64,000 nucleotides of DNA from Sphingobacterium sp. UGAL515B_05. GTDB lineage: Bacteria; Bacteroidota; Bacteroidia; Sphingobacteriales; Sphingobacteriaceae. Below, in pieces: positions 8,436 to 17,809 of the stretch (its first letter is position 1; every line of letters begins with the position of its first letter). The notes under the pieces were generated by a model, which saw only the letters and a program-made list of their open reading frames with translations, did no database searches and had not been told where the DNA came from. Where the stretch lies: assembly GCF_033097525.1 (NCBI RefSeq), contig NZ_CP109907.1, positions 744,001-808,000 on the forward strand. Reading direction: 5' to 3'. Both the position numbers and the translations under genes were made by a program.

Positions 8436-9728
8436 ATGAAATTATATGCCTTTGTTTTGGGAGTAGGCCTACTTCCAGCCGTAGGATTATGTCAAAAGAC
8501 CGTCAGTCCGGGTAGCAGCGATATCAATACCAACTATATAAAACCAGAAAAATCACTGTATACAGTCTATTATGTCAAAGATAACACTTGGGACAAACAA
8601 GGATCATTGACCTACGATATTGTAGCGGCCAACAATCAGCTGACTTTAACCAATACTTATGTTCCGAAAGACAATGCCTGGACTTCGATCCGCACCACTG
8701 TCGCTGACGCAAAAACACTTCGGTCTATCAGCTATTCCAGCGATGGCAAAGAAACAAAAGTAAGCCTCAACTTTGGGGAAACAATTACAGGCAATTATTA
8801 TTCGAAGAAAACTAAAAAGGAAAAAAAGATCAACTTACAGCCAACTAGACCTTTTGTAGATTTTAACTGGACAGATCATCTGATTTCAACTCTACCTTTA
8901 GATCTAGGGTATAAAGCGCGCATCCCGCAATTTTATTACAATAGTGATTCCGACATTTTTGTCGAAGACTATACCATCAAGGAAGTAAAAAGCTACAGTT
9001 ATGGTTCCCCAAAAACGGGCAAACACGATAGTTGGCTGGTTACACTTTTAGAAGAAAGTACCGGAGCCATATACAATTACGTCGTCGACAAGAAGGATCG
9101 CCGATTATGGCAAAGGGAAATGTCCATGGGAAACGGCAAATGGGAAATTACCGTAAACGAGGAACTGGACTATCAACCTATTAAAAATAGATTCAACAAA
9201 GAACAGTCTGCACAACAGATTTCTCAAGGGAAAAGTGTTATTATCGGGACGGCTTACGCACGATCTAGCTCCGGAAAAAAACTTGGCGGGCTCGTGAATA
9301 CTGCTAAAAAGCAATATGCTCCAAAAGGAACAGAAATTACGCTGTTTGCCAACTCTGCTTATTATGAAGAATGGCTGGAAGTCAATAAAAAGATCCGAAA
9401 ACAAAAAAAGGTCCAGGAAGTTCCATTAGATCCTGATTTTGGCTATGCGGTTAAAAAAGCAAAAGTGTATGATGATGAGGGGCATTTCGAGTTTGCAGAT
9501 CTCATGCCAGGCGCATACGTGATCATGGCCAGCTTCGATTTCACCAATTCATACAACTACTCCTATGTGTCGGGCTACACCAATTATTATAACTATTGGG
9601 GGTATACAGGTTCAACGACAAATTATGGTACCGCAAAATCATCTTATGTCGACAAAGCTAATATTGAAAAACATGTCACCATTGACAAAGACGGTGAGAA
9701 GAAAGAGGTAAATTTAAAAGAAATGTAA
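8436..9728 (+). CDS. Secreted protein of unknown function (DUF3108-like N-terminal half suspected)
   Basis: 430 aa, signal peptide with likely cleavage after GLCQ. The first ~230 residues are beta-rich and resemble outer-membrane lipid/lipoprotein-binding folds (short repeated YxVxxKxxxW strands), but I cannot name the family firmly. The second half looks like a carboxypeptidase-regulatory or Cna-B-like module (DEGHFEFADLMPGAYVIMASF, residues about 346-366) followed by a Tyr/Asn/Gly-rich stretch (SYVSGYTNYYNYWGYTG). Monocistronic with a strong terminator. The envelope location is inferred from the signal peptide. Confidence 0.75.
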   Translation: MKLYAFVLGVGLLPAVGLCQKTVSPGSSDINTNYIKPEKSLYTVYYVKDNTWDKQGSLTYDIVAANNQLTLTNTYVPKDNAWTSIRTTVADAKTLRSISYSSDGKETKVSLNFGETITGNYYSKKTKKEKKINLQPTRPFVDFNWTDHLISTLPLDLGYKARIPQFYYNSDSDIFVEDYTIKEVKSYSYGSPKTGKHDSWLVTLLEESTGAIYNYVVDKKDRRLWQREMSMGNGKWEITVNEELDYQPIKNRFNKEQSAQQISQGKSVIIGTAYARSSSGKKLGGLVNTAKKQYAPKGTEITLFANSAYYEEWLEVNKKIRKQKKVQEVPLDPDFGYAVKKAKVYDDEGHFEFADLMPGAYVIMASFDFTNSYNYSYVSGYTNYYNYWGYTGSTTNYGTAKSSYVDKANIEKHVTIDKDGEKKEVNLKEM

Positions 9729-9732
9729 TCAA

Positions 9733-9770
9733 AAAAATGCTGTTAAACCGCTTTGCTTAACGGCATTTTT
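9733..9770 (+). terminator. Rho-independent terminator
   Basis: Stem ATGCTGTTAA / TTAACGGCAT with one G-T pair and flanking A- and T-runs, directly after the stop at 9728. Confidence 0.8.
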
Positions 9771-9832
9771 TGTGCTTTTTGAAACATATTGATAAGACGA
9801 GAAAATCTTCGATCCTTCATTTACCGATCCCT

Positions 9833-10264
9833 CTACTTTTTACGAAGTTCGATATAACGATCTATGCTAATAGGAAAGTTATCAGCTGTACGGAGTAAAA
9901 AACAAGCAGCCGCTCCTACCCAGACCGAATAATCAAACGTCGATTTAATCCCTAACGATAAGGTCATCACCATCGCAAAGCTAATCAGTAAAATCCCGGC
10001 AATTAGTGCGCTAAAACGCAGCTTATAGCCGATCAACAACAGGATAGCTAAGATAACCTCCAATAATGTCGCGCCGATAGCTAGTATATTACCGAAGGAT
10101 ACTGGCACAAAAAAATTGAGGGTATTTGAATAGGCTACAAAATTGGCCCAATTTCCCCAAGAAACATGTGATGCGCCCGGCGCCCCCCATAGACCCAAAC
10201 GATCTGCAACAGCAGACAAAAATGCTGTTGATACAGCTATACGTGCAAAAAGTTGATTATACAT
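9833..10264 (-). CDS. DoxX family membrane protein
   Basis: 143 aa from the ATG at 10264 (MYNQLFAR). A longer reading frame exists upstream but begins with unlikely residues. Four hydrophobic segments are visible, including the DoxX-type glycine-rich helix ILAIGATLLEVILAILLLIG and an LISFAMVMTLSLG helix. DoxX proteins are small inner-membrane proteins often linked to redox or thiosulfate metabolism; the role here is unknown. Monocistronic. Confidence 0.75.
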   Translation of the reverse strand: MYNQLFARIAVSTAFLSAVADRLGLWGAPGASHVSWGNWANFVAYSNTLNFFVPVSFGNILAIGATLLEVILAILLLIGYKLRFSALIAGILLISFAMVMTLSLGIKSTFDYSVWVGAAACFLLRTADNFPISIDRYIELRKK

Positions 10265-10779
10265 GGTGTAAATTATATAAATATGGTATAAACGATATGA
10301 ATCAAATTTAAGCGAACAAAAACAGTCCAAACTTAAACCAGTTTAAGAAATTTTGCACAGCCAGCCCATATTGACTCTGCATCGCCCTATCTATGGTTAT
10401 GTCTTTATATCGATACATCATCATTCACCAAACCGTCACTTCCATTCAGCATCATTCTAACTAGCGAATTCCATTCCATGGGTAATCAATAAGGCTGCCA
10501 ACACATGGGTGCTGTACAGCCTTATACATCAATTAATACGAATAAGAATTTAATATCAGGTGTCTACTTCATTATATGATAACACACTGTTATAATGACG
10601 ACCAAGATGCGCAATAGTCCTAATGGAAATAAAAATTATAAACAAAAACTAAGTATCGTCATAAGATGACCGATCTATCAAAACTGCCTTGTTTTACTGC
10701 TAAATCCCCACAATAGTGATATCGCGTGTCAACAAGCCAAAGTACAATACTATATTTCAATCTTCCTATAGAAAATTTG
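10265..10779. promoter_or_regulatory. Intergenic with a 16-bp palindrome and a hairpin
   Basis: The palindrome CTTAAACCAGTTTAAG (10332-10347) lies 68 bp upstream of the DoxX start. A hairpin AAGGCTG (10491-10497) / CAGCCTT (10517-10523) is also present. No coding frame is recognisable. Confidence 0.45.
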
Positions 10780-13170
10780 CTACAGCTGCAGGGTTAATTC
10801 CTGCTGCTGTTGGTTTCTAAAAATTAACACCTTAGGCTGGTCTGCGTGTACATGCTTTTTAATCGCTTGTTGCAAGTCTGTTAATTGATCTATTTTCTCG
10901 CCCTGGTAATTCAGCACAACATCACCGACACGCAAACCGCTTTTATAAAGATTGCCTTTTTCATCCAACTGAAGTAGCAGCACGCCGTTTATCGCGGGTA
11001 GGCCCGCAGCTGACTGCTCTCCCAAAGTCTCCACTGATTTAAATACCCCCGACTTCCAGGCCCATCTGCTCCCCTGCTCCTTTGCTTCGGATTGGATCAA
11101 CTGAGGTATTTCAGGTCTAGCAGCAAGAGTTTTAAGCCTTTTACTCGTAACTCCGAAATGCAGCATGTCAAAATTTTTAAAATCCTGATCTTTCCAGTTC
11201 TTCAATCGGAAATCGCCACCGGCAGGATTCATAAAGTTCAATTGAATAACACGACCATGTTTTTCGATACCTTTCGCCCGATCTTTGTCTAGGTCATCCT
11301 GCCTTCTGTAGATATTATGGTCTACCTCTTGCCCCCAATACCTGACCTGTATATCCTGATGGGATTCCATCACGATATTATTACGGAAAACATCGTGACT
11401 ATTCTGAAACCAGACATGTGGATGAAAACCATTGTTGATCATCACATTGTTATACACGTTACGATAAAATCCTTCTCTTAGTTTTAGTCCCCCACTTAAA
11501 CAAAGATTGTTGTAAATTTCATAGTTGGAAGATCCGTCGTCCAAATCAATATCCCAACCGTGATCACAGCGAAATCTATTATCATGAATTTTAGTTGTTT
11601 TGACTGCATCCAACACTATTAAACTGGGATGCTTCCCCGTCAGTTCATCCATCTCCTTTCGATTGGGATGCCAAAATCGGTCGCGCCCCCATGAGTTGAA
11701 GGCTCCATGATCGCTGGTTTCCAGGACTGTATTAAAAACATCATTGTAAGCTATCTCATGACCGCCCCAGGTACCATCACCTACATTAATACCTGCTCGA
11801 GGCACATTATAAATGGTATTATGCAAAATTCGTAAAGATTCAGCCATAGAGACCTGTACACCTGCTACTTGTTTTTCGATCAATCCAATGTCATGAATCA
11901 GATTGTCACTCGCCTCACAGTCCATGGGATAATTATCGGTTTTTGGCCCTTTGATGGTATCCATTTGGTCAAACGGAACAAATTTTTCATATCGAAATTC
12001 CGGTGAGCGTACCGCCGCTGGATCTCCTACAAAATTGATCGCTCCGGCACCGATCTGTTCAATCCGGTTGCCTTCAATTTTGACCCCGCGATTGTAATTA
12101 TTAACAAATATTGCATTGCCGCCCAAAGCGATAAAATCATTCGCGCGGAAGATACAGTTTTCCGCACCTTCAATCTTTACGGCTCCCTGTCGATAGATCG
12201 TCCAATCACTACGTAAGAGTGGTTCGCTTGTTTTCATAAAGGTAGGAGCAGCATACATGAAGCGAAGGCCACTAAACTCAATATCATGCACTGGGCTGGA
12301 AGATGAACCTGAAAGATGGATTAGATTTTCCAATTGTGGTGCTACAAACTTCAGCTGGTTGGGATCAACTCCTTTAGCAGGCATATAATATAACAGTGCC
12401 TTCTCCTCATCCAAATACCACTCCTGAAAGGTATCGAGTTCTTCAAAGATATTTTCTACAAAGCGATAGGTCTCGTGCATTTTGCTGGGACGATTATTTT
12501 GCTGTCCACCTTCAAGTGTAACAGTTGATAAGCCATCTTTTCCGGTAATCTTATAATGGAATCCTCCCCAGCGACCAGCATGCAAAGCATGTACAATTCC
12601 CCCCTTAGGGTTTTTCCAGGTTGCGACACGTTCGGGACTTAATGCATCTGCAGCATAGCCTTGAAATGGCAAGACTGTGGAATCGTAGTTTGGATAACGT
12701 GCCCGGACAAGATGCTTATCATTAGCATATAGACTTTGGAAGTTTACTCCTCTTGGGACCTTAGCCTCCCAAATACCATGATCGCCCTGTTTCCATTTGA
12801 GGTTAAGCGATTTGGCCCCACTCAGCGTAACTTGTGCTCCATCCTCGGCCTTAATCCGCAAGGGTTGCCTTCTTGTACCCGATATCCCAGCAGACAATTC
12901 AATCGGTTTATCCAGCTGATAGGTGCCTGCCATAAAGATGATTTCGATGCCTGATGTATTTCTCCCTTGTTTCTGTTTTTCTACCGATCGCAATGCGGCT
13001 TCAGCTGTGGCATAAGGGCTTCCTATGGTCCCTCGATTTCGGTCATTTCCTTTTGTGCTTATATAAATACGTTTGACAGTACCGGCCTCTTGTCCATGAA
13101 CGCTAAGCGAAGTAACACAGGACAGGCCGGTAAATATTAATGTTGGAAATAGCATAAGAAATTTCTTCAT
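10780..13170 (-). CDS. Secreted right-handed beta-helix protein with C-terminal PDZ domain (glycosidase-like)
   Basis: 796 aa with a signal peptide (cleavage near SVHGQ). Residues 33-110 (YISTKGNDRNRGTIGSPYAT) are the usual entry of secreted polysaccharide-degrading beta-helix proteins. Residues about 290-620 are beta-helix repeats (NCIFRANDFIALGGNAIFVN, VKIEGNRIEQIGAG). Residues about 715-796 form a PDZ domain (YKSGLRVGDVVLNYQGEKI). The layout resembles GH120-like and related beta-helix enzymes, but I cannot assign substrate or catalytic residues. Monocistronic. Confidence 0.75.
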   Translation of the reverse strand: MKKFLMLFPTLIFTGLSCVTSLSVHGQEAGTVKRIYISTKGNDRNRGTIGSPYATAEAALRSVEKQKQGRNTSGIEIIFMAGTYQLDKPIELSAGISGTRRQPLRIKAEDGAQVTLSGAKSLNLKWKQGDHGIWEAKVPRGVNFQSLYANDKHLVRARYPNYDSTVLPFQGYAADALSPERVATWKNPKGGIVHALHAGRWGGFHYKITGKDGLSTVTLEGGQQNNRPSKMHETYRFVENIFEELDTFQEWYLDEEKALLYYMPAKGVDPNQLKFVAPQLENLIHLSGSSSSPVHDIEFSGLRFMYAAPTFMKTSEPLLRSDWTIYRQGAVKIEGAENCIFRANDFIALGGNAIFVNNYNRGVKIEGNRIEQIGAGAINFVGDPAAVRSPEFRYEKFVPFDQMDTIKGPKTDNYPMDCEASDNLIHDIGLIEKQVAGVQVSMAESLRILHNTIYNVPRAGINVGDGTWGGHEIAYNDVFNTVLETSDHGAFNSWGRDRFWHPNRKEMDELTGKHPSLIVLDAVKTTKIHDNRFRCDHGWDIDLDDGSSNYEIYNNLCLSGGLKLREGFYRNVYNNVMINNGFHPHVWFQNSHDVFRNNIVMESHQDIQVRYWGQEVDHNIYRRQDDLDKDRAKGIEKHGRVIQLNFMNPAGGDFRLKNWKDQDFKNFDMLHFGVTSKRLKTLAARPEIPQLIQSEAKEQGSRWAWKSGVFKSVETLGEQSAAGLPAINGVLLLQLDEKGNLYKSGLRVGDVVLNYQGEKIDQLTDLQQAIKKHVHADQPKVLIFRNQQQQELTLQL

Positions 13171-13200
13171 AATTTTAATCGTTCATAGTAGTTTTTGCTA

Positions 13201-13240
13201 GAGCCTATATCGAGGTTAAAACCATTTATGTAGGCTCGAT
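13201..13240. repeat. Nested inverted repeats upstream of the beta-helix/PDZ gene
   Basis: GAGCCTA (13201-13207) pairs with TAGGCTC (13231-13237), and ATCGAG (13209-13214) with CTCGAT (13235-13240); these are alternative foldings. It begins 30 bp upstream of the start at 13170 and may be a regulatory leader. Confidence 0.35.
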
Positions 13241-13254
13241 AAGTGAATAAAAAT

Positions 13255-13283
13255 AAAGTCGTTTGCTACGCACAAACGACTTT
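13255..13283 (-). terminator. Rho-independent terminator of the EthD gene
   Basis: An 11-bp perfect stem AAAGTCGTTTG / CAAACGACTTT with a 7-nt loop. A T-rich tail lies on both sides, so it may work in both directions; on the minus strand it follows the EthD stop by about 90 bp. Confidence 0.75.
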
Positions 13284-13288
13284 TTTAG

Positions 13289-13322
13289 TTCGTGTTTCAA
13301 TAGATTTCGTGTTTCAATAGAT
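13289..13322. repeat. 17-bp perfect tandem duplication
   Basis: TTCGTGTTTCAATAGAT occurs twice without a gap (13289-13305 and 13306-13322) between the terminator and the EthD stop. It looks like a replication-slippage product. Confidence 0.8.
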
Positions 13323-13371
13323 CATATCGTATTCCACCTAATACTAGCATTTCGCCTAATTAGCGAACGGT

Positions 13372-13779
13372 CTATTGAATCACTTCACTGATCTGTACCG
13401 CTGGCGTAATATTCGTGTACTTTGGAAAATCTTCGGCAAACTTTTTCCCATTTTCCTTCAAAGGATCCTGATAGGCAGCAACAGAATCAAAATACAAATG
13501 GCAAATGGCCAAATACGTCGGGCCTTCTGCTGAGCTACGTCCCGAAAGTCCTTTATCAATGGTTATACCTTTCAATGCTTTACCGTAAACTTTTTTGACA
13601 AGCGCAATATGTTTTGGAAGATAATAGCCCCAATCAAATGTCTTTCCAGGCCCATTTGGATAAAAGACCGTCACCTTGATCATCCCTTTTTTATGAAAAG
13701 GTGGATCTGCCTTTACATGGTGCTGAAATCCCAAAAGCATGGTTATTAGCACCAGGAATAAAATGAATTTTGTCTTCAT
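13372..13779 (-). CDS. Secreted EthD-domain protein
   Basis: 135 aa, signal peptide cleaved near HHVKA. The mature part shows the EthD layout: MIKVTVFYPNGPGKTFDWGY, then YLPKHIALVKKVYG, with a C-terminal AICHLYFDSVAAYQDPL region. EthD-like proteins are small ferredoxin-like-fold dimers of mostly unknown role. An exported form is less usual. A GH29 remnant lies immediately upstream on the same strand. Confidence 0.8.
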   Translation of the reverse strand: MKTKFILFLVLITMLLGFQHHVKADPPFHKKGMIKVTVFYPNGPGKTFDWGYYLPKHIALVKKVYGKALKGITIDKGLSGRSSAEGPTYLAICHLYFDSVAAYQDPLKENGKKFAEDFPKYTNITPAVQISEVIQ

Positions 13780-13861
13780 ATTTGTTGATAAGTAAGATTA
13801 AATAACACTCTTTTTTTTAAAATATTTATCATGAGTCAATAAACAGCGAATATTGCTTAGA

Positions 13862-14183
13862 TTAGTTCTTTTTGCGCTCTTCGGCTGCTTTCAACAAAAT
13901 TTCTTTATTAGCAAGCGGCACGTTGCCATTCCCATCAGGTCCAATATTGAGCAACAAATTCCCCCATTCGGCATATCCTTTGGTTGAATTTCCCTTTATA
14001 CATCCCTCCAAGTTGACTATAAAGCCCAAAATGAATAAACATTCCATATTTTGCTTCCCTAAACCAATGCATCCGTTCATCAAAATCCTTTTTGGATTCC
14101 TGTAAATTATTAACTTGGGCGTTTCCCATGTTCATAAACAACATGGCTAGTAGAGAAAGAATACAATGCGTTGCTTTTATCAT
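13862..14183 (-). pseudogene. GH29 alpha-L-fucosidase remnant (internal deletion plus frameshift)
   Basis: The ATG at 14183 opens a signal peptide (GNAQ) and the typical GH29 N-terminus (ERMHWFREAKYGMFIHFGLY). After about 65 codons the meaningful sequence jumps to another frame that carries the family's C-terminal catalytic-domain motif GNLLLNIGPDGNG and stops at 13862. A normal GH29 domain has several hundred residues between these points. The gene has therefore lost its centre, with the join near 13970-14000, and cannot make an enzyme. Confidence 0.85.
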
Positions 14184-14498
14184 ATTTATTATAATTGGTT
14201 AATCCAACAAGCTCAAGCGGCTGTCAAATCTTCTATTGGTATCTTGCGCATTCGACAAATGCTAAACCATTCTGCTATTGCAAAATAAATATAAAAAATA
14301 TGAACAACACTTTTTATTTATTGCAAAGAAGTTACGCTTAGCGTACAGGGCTATACCTGCCTCAATTTTACAAAAATGAAAACTTTCAAAGCAACTTATC
14401 AAACAGCCTATCTGCTATGAAATTTAATATAAATTCTTTCCAAAAAGGATTTATATTTAGTAAATATTTCATTAAAAACCATCCTATAGATTGAAATT
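14184..14498. other. Divergent spacer, no clear element
   Basis: AT-rich spacer between the fucosidase remnant and the DinB-family gene. I see no perfect -7 box and no repeat of note. Confidence 0.4.
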
Positions 14499-14996
14499 AT
14501 GAGTTTAAAGACCTTAATCACAAAAAGTGTCGAGTATAACGACTGGGTTGTCAATAAATACATCAATTGGCTGGCTGATAAATCGGACGACCAACTTAAC
14601 CAGGAGGTACCTTCAAGCTTCCCGACCATTTTGAAAACCTTAAACCACATCTTGCAGACACAGGAATATTGGTGGAGCCACATTGCAGAAAGCAATGATT
14701 TTGATTTTGAAAAAAAGCGAACCACAAAAGAAGAAATATTTGAAGCACTAAGAAGAAATTCAGTTCAACTTGTGGATTATGTACACAAGCTATCGGAGTT
14801 AGATCTTGAAAAAAATATCAAAGTGGAATCACCATGGTTTCAATGCGATTTCACGAAGTATGAATACATACAACAGCTGATCCTCCACGGAACATATCAT
14901 AGGGGACAGATCGTTACAATGGGGCGCGCTATTGGAATAACGGATGCCCCAATGACAGATTTTAATTATTGGAATATTTATAAAGATCAAAAATAG
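14499..14996 (+). CDS. DinB family protein
   Basis: 165 aa, four-helix-bundle DinB/YfiT type. The putative metal-binding histidines are His in TLNHILQTQEYWW (about residue 50) and the pair in LHGTYHRGQI (about 128-132). Family members are often metal-dependent thiol transferases or damage-inducible proteins of unknown substrate. The next gene (AlkD-like) starts 16 bp downstream, suggesting a two-gene unit. Confidence 0.85.
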   Translation: MSLKTLITKSVEYNDWVVNKYINWLADKSDDQLNQEVPSSFPTILKTLNHILQTQEYWWSHIAESNDFDFEKKRTTKEEIFEALRRNSVQLVDYVHKLSELDLEKNIKVESPWFQCDFTKYEYIQQLILHGTYHRGQIVTMGRAIGITDAPMTDFNYWNIYKDQK

Positions 14997-15012
14997 GGAT
15001 TCGAGCAGCGCT

Positions 15013-15738
15013 ATGGACCAAATTACCAGTAAAGTACAGATCCGAGAAATTGTCGCAGCGGCGAAACAGCAAGGACAGCAATCCGGTATTGAATGCCTTA
15101 TATTAAGCTTACAAGAGTGTTTACTGAAAAAGAAAGTTCGATTTCCACTTCTGGAGTTTGCGGCCAGGGAAATTATGCTATTCATGCCTGAGGCCGAACA
15201 GTTACACTTTACAGATCGTCTCATTGCCACAACAGAAATGGGAAGTTATGTTTTAACGGGAATAATTCTTCAGCAACGTCTCCCCGAACACTTTGAAGAA
15301 TCCATCCATAAAGCCTGCACCTATATAACCATGGGCAATCAATGGTACGTCTGTGATATCATCGGCGAACGCGTACTTGGTCATGCGCTGTTGACTTCAC
15401 CTAAAAAAGCAATACCATTATTAAAAGAATTAGCCCATCATCCTGATAAATGGATTGTTCGTACCATTGGTGTAGCTACGCACTATGCTGTAAAAAAGGG
15501 GCTTCCAGCCACATACGTAGACATTTTGTTGAAGCTGCTCATTTCATTATCAAACACGACAGATTTCCATGTGAAGAAAGGAATCGGCTGGGGGGCCAAA
15601 ACAATCGCAAAGTTTCACCCTAAGGTAGTTGCTTGCTACAGTAAAGAAATTGAATCGCCAGAAAGCAAACAATGGTTTCGGACAAAAATTACGATTGGTC
15701 TCAATCGCCACAAATCGGGGGCTAAACAGATCCAGTAG
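15013..15738 (+). CDS. AlkD-like DNA alkylation repair / HEAT-repeat protein
   Basis: 241 aa, all-helical. The C-terminal part (DKWIVRTIGVATHYAVKKG, then VKKGIGWGAKTIAKFHPKVV) matches the HEAT-like repeats of AlkD DNA glycosylases, which remove alkylated bases. I cannot confirm the catalytic Asp/Trp set, so it may be a non-enzymatic relative. It follows a DinB gene by 16 bp, fitting a stress or repair pair. Confidence 0.7.
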   Translation: MDQITSKVQIREIVAAAKQQGQQSGIECLILSLQECLLKKKVRFPLLEFAAREIMLFMPEAEQLHFTDRLIATTEMGSYVLTGIILQQRLPEHFEESIHKACTYITMGNQWYVCDIIGERVLGHALLTSPKKAIPLLKELAHHPDKWIVRTIGVATHYAVKKGLPATYVDILLKLLISLSNTTDFHVKKGIGWGAKTIAKFHPKVVACYSKEIESPESKQWFRTKITIGLNRHKSGAKQIQ

Positions 15739-15805
15739 GAAGCCACAATGGTTTATCATAACCAATGAAATGAATGCGTGATTTTCTTTGCGATAGTTAT
15801 ACATC

Positions 15806-15843
15806 AAGAAAGGCGAAGTCTACCATTAAACCTCGCCTTTCTT
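15806..15843. terminator. Bidirectional terminator between convergent genes
   Basis: An 11-bp perfect stem AAGAAAGGCGA / TCGCCTTTCTT with a 16-nt loop between the AlkD-like gene (plus) and the CoA-transferase gene (minus). Confidence 0.8.
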
Positions 15844-15879
15844 TATACATTTAGTCTATATGTAACCGCGCGCCCTCGG

Positions 15880-17376
15880 TTAGTGATCTTTTTTCATTGT
15901 TCCTTTTTCACGAAGATTAATATGCCAGCTAAAAGCCTCTTCTAACAAATGTGGTGTATGCCCTCCCCTTTCGCAAGCGCGGTTATAATAGTCTGATAAC
16001 TGCTCCCTATAATCGGGATGTACGCAGTTCTCAATAATTACTTTCGCTCGCTCACGAGGCGCTAAACCTCGTAAATCTGCCAAGCCATAATCTGTTACCA
16101 AAATATCGACATCATGTTCGGTATGATCTACGTGAGAAACCATAGGAACAATGTGAGAAATTGCATCCCCTTTAGAGGCTGCCTGTGTAACAAAGATGCT
16201 CAAGTAAGCATTACGTGCAAAGTCACCCGATCCACCGATACCGTTCATGATATTTGTTCCCGAAGTATGGGTAGAATTTACGTTTCCATAAATATCAAAC
16301 TCTATGGCTGTATTAATTGCTATAATCCCCAAACGTTTGATCAGTCCAGGTGTATTGGAAATGTTCTGTGGGCGCAATACAATTTTATCGCGGTATCGAT
16401 CCAAATGATCGAACACTCTTGAATAACACTCTTCCGAAACAGTAATTGAAGAAGCAGAAGCAAAATCCAGTTTTCCAGCATCGATAAGGTCAAAGGTGCT
16501 ATCTTGCAACACTTCAGAAAACATCGTTAGATTACGGAACTTACTATGTATAAATCCGGTCAGAACAGCGTTAGCTACTTTTCCAATACCCGCTTGGAGC
16601 GGCATCAAGCTTTCTGACAAATGACCTAGCTCTACTTCATTTTCGAAAAACTGTAAAATATGCTTCGCTATCGCTGTAGTTTTGGTATCCGGTTCAGCAA
16701 TATCGGCTGGGCTATCAAGCTCATTCGTAAACACAATTCCCACCACCTTACTTGCGTCCAAAGGAATAGTTTTACGCCCAATTTTATTTTCAGGAGCTAC
16801 AATTGGAATAACATTACGGCGAGGGTAATCTTCTGCTTGGTAAATATCATGTATGCCTTTAATCGTCATCGGTATCGCAGTATTGACCTCCAAAATAACC
16901 TGCTTAGCCAGTGCAGCAAAAGTAGCCGAATTTCCCACAGAAGTCGTTGGAACAATACTTCCGTCTGATTCTATTGCTGCTACTTCCAAAACAGCAATAT
17001 CGACCTGAGGCAAATTCTTATTGTGCAGCAATTCGGCTGTTTCGCTTAAATGCTGATCAATAAACAGCACATCCCCGGCATTAATTTTATTACGTAAAAT
17101 ACGATCTACCTGAAAAGGCATACGCTTGGATAGTGCCCCCGCTTCCGCCAATTTACCGTCTGTTCCATGTCCCAACGAAGCCCCAGTAATCAGGGTTATT
17201 TTCAATGGATCCACTTTTGCACGTTCAGCCAATGCAGGTAAAACAACCTTACTGTCTCCAGCCTTAGTAAAACCACTCGATCCAACGACCATTCCATTTT
17301 GAAATAGCTTAGCAGCTTCTTCCGCTGTAATCACTTTATCATGTAAGCTTTGAACTTTTATTCTTTCGTAAGCCAT
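15880..17376 (-). CDS. Succinate/acetate CoA-transferase (acetyl-CoA hydrolase/transferase family)
   Basis: 498 aa, the usual length. It moves CoA between acyl-CoA and carboxylates (acetyl-CoA with succinate is the best-known case), linking acetate and succinyl-CoA pools. The N-terminal region has VVGSSGFTKAGDSK and ITGASLGHGTDG; the glycine-rich GIGGSGDFARNAYLSIF is at about residues 378-394; the C-terminal part has ITDYGLADLRGLAPRERA-like sequence. It is closer to the YgfH/succinate CoA-transferase subfamily than to plain acetyl-CoA hydrolases. Monocistronic. Confidence 0.85.
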   Translation of the reverse strand: MAYERIKVQSLHDKVITAEEAAKLFQNGMVVGSSGFTKAGDSKVVLPALAERAKVDPLKITLITGASLGHGTDGKLAEAGALSKRMPFQVDRILRNKINAGDVLFIDQHLSETAELLHNKNLPQVDIAVLEVAAIESDGSIVPTTSVGNSATFAALAKQVILEVNTAIPMTIKGIHDIYQAEDYPRRNVIPIVAPENKIGRKTIPLDASKVVGIVFTNELDSPADIAEPDTKTTAIAKHILQFFENEVELGHLSESLMPLQAGIGKVANAVLTGFIHSKFRNLTMFSEVLQDSTFDLIDAGKLDFASASSITVSEECYSRVFDHLDRYRDKIVLRPQNISNTPGLIKRLGIIAINTAIEFDIYGNVNSTHTSGTNIMNGIGGSGDFARNAYLSIFVTQAASKGDAISHIVPMVSHVDHTEHDVDILVTDYGLADLRGLAPRERAKVIIENCVHPDYREQLSDYYNRACERGGHTPHLLEEAFSWHINLREKGTMKKDH

Positions 17377-17809
17377 ATTGTTATAGTTTGATTTTATTCC
17401 ATTATTGTAAACTTAAGAAATTGAAACCTATATATTTCCCTTATTTGTAAAGTTCTTTGTTATACTTTCCAACCGCTTAACCAAACAATTTTAGCATTTT
17501 TTTCAACTGCATATTTATTACCATTCGACACAAAATTATCCAAACGAGACTAAAAAGCCACAACTCACTACAAATCAAAAATATACAACAAATCATAATA
17601 AAAAAATATTTTATATCACACGGATCGATAATATATATCACACTGATAACAAACAACTTACAACAATAAAGGTAAAACTAAAGTAAGTAAAGACTAACTC
17701 TCCGGTCGATTAATTGCCATTTTAACGTAAGCATACACTCACTTTCAAGAAGTAAAGGTGGGGTCTAGTAAAAAAGTCTTACCTTTGTGACATCGTATTA
17801 TAGGTTAAA
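17377..17809. promoter_or_regulatory. Divergent promoter region; AraC-gene -7 box
   Basis: A consensus -7 box TACCTTTG is at 17780-17787, 22 bp before the AraC-type start. No good TTTG -33 is seen at 19-20 bp. The rest is AT-rich, with no gene. Confidence 0.65.
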
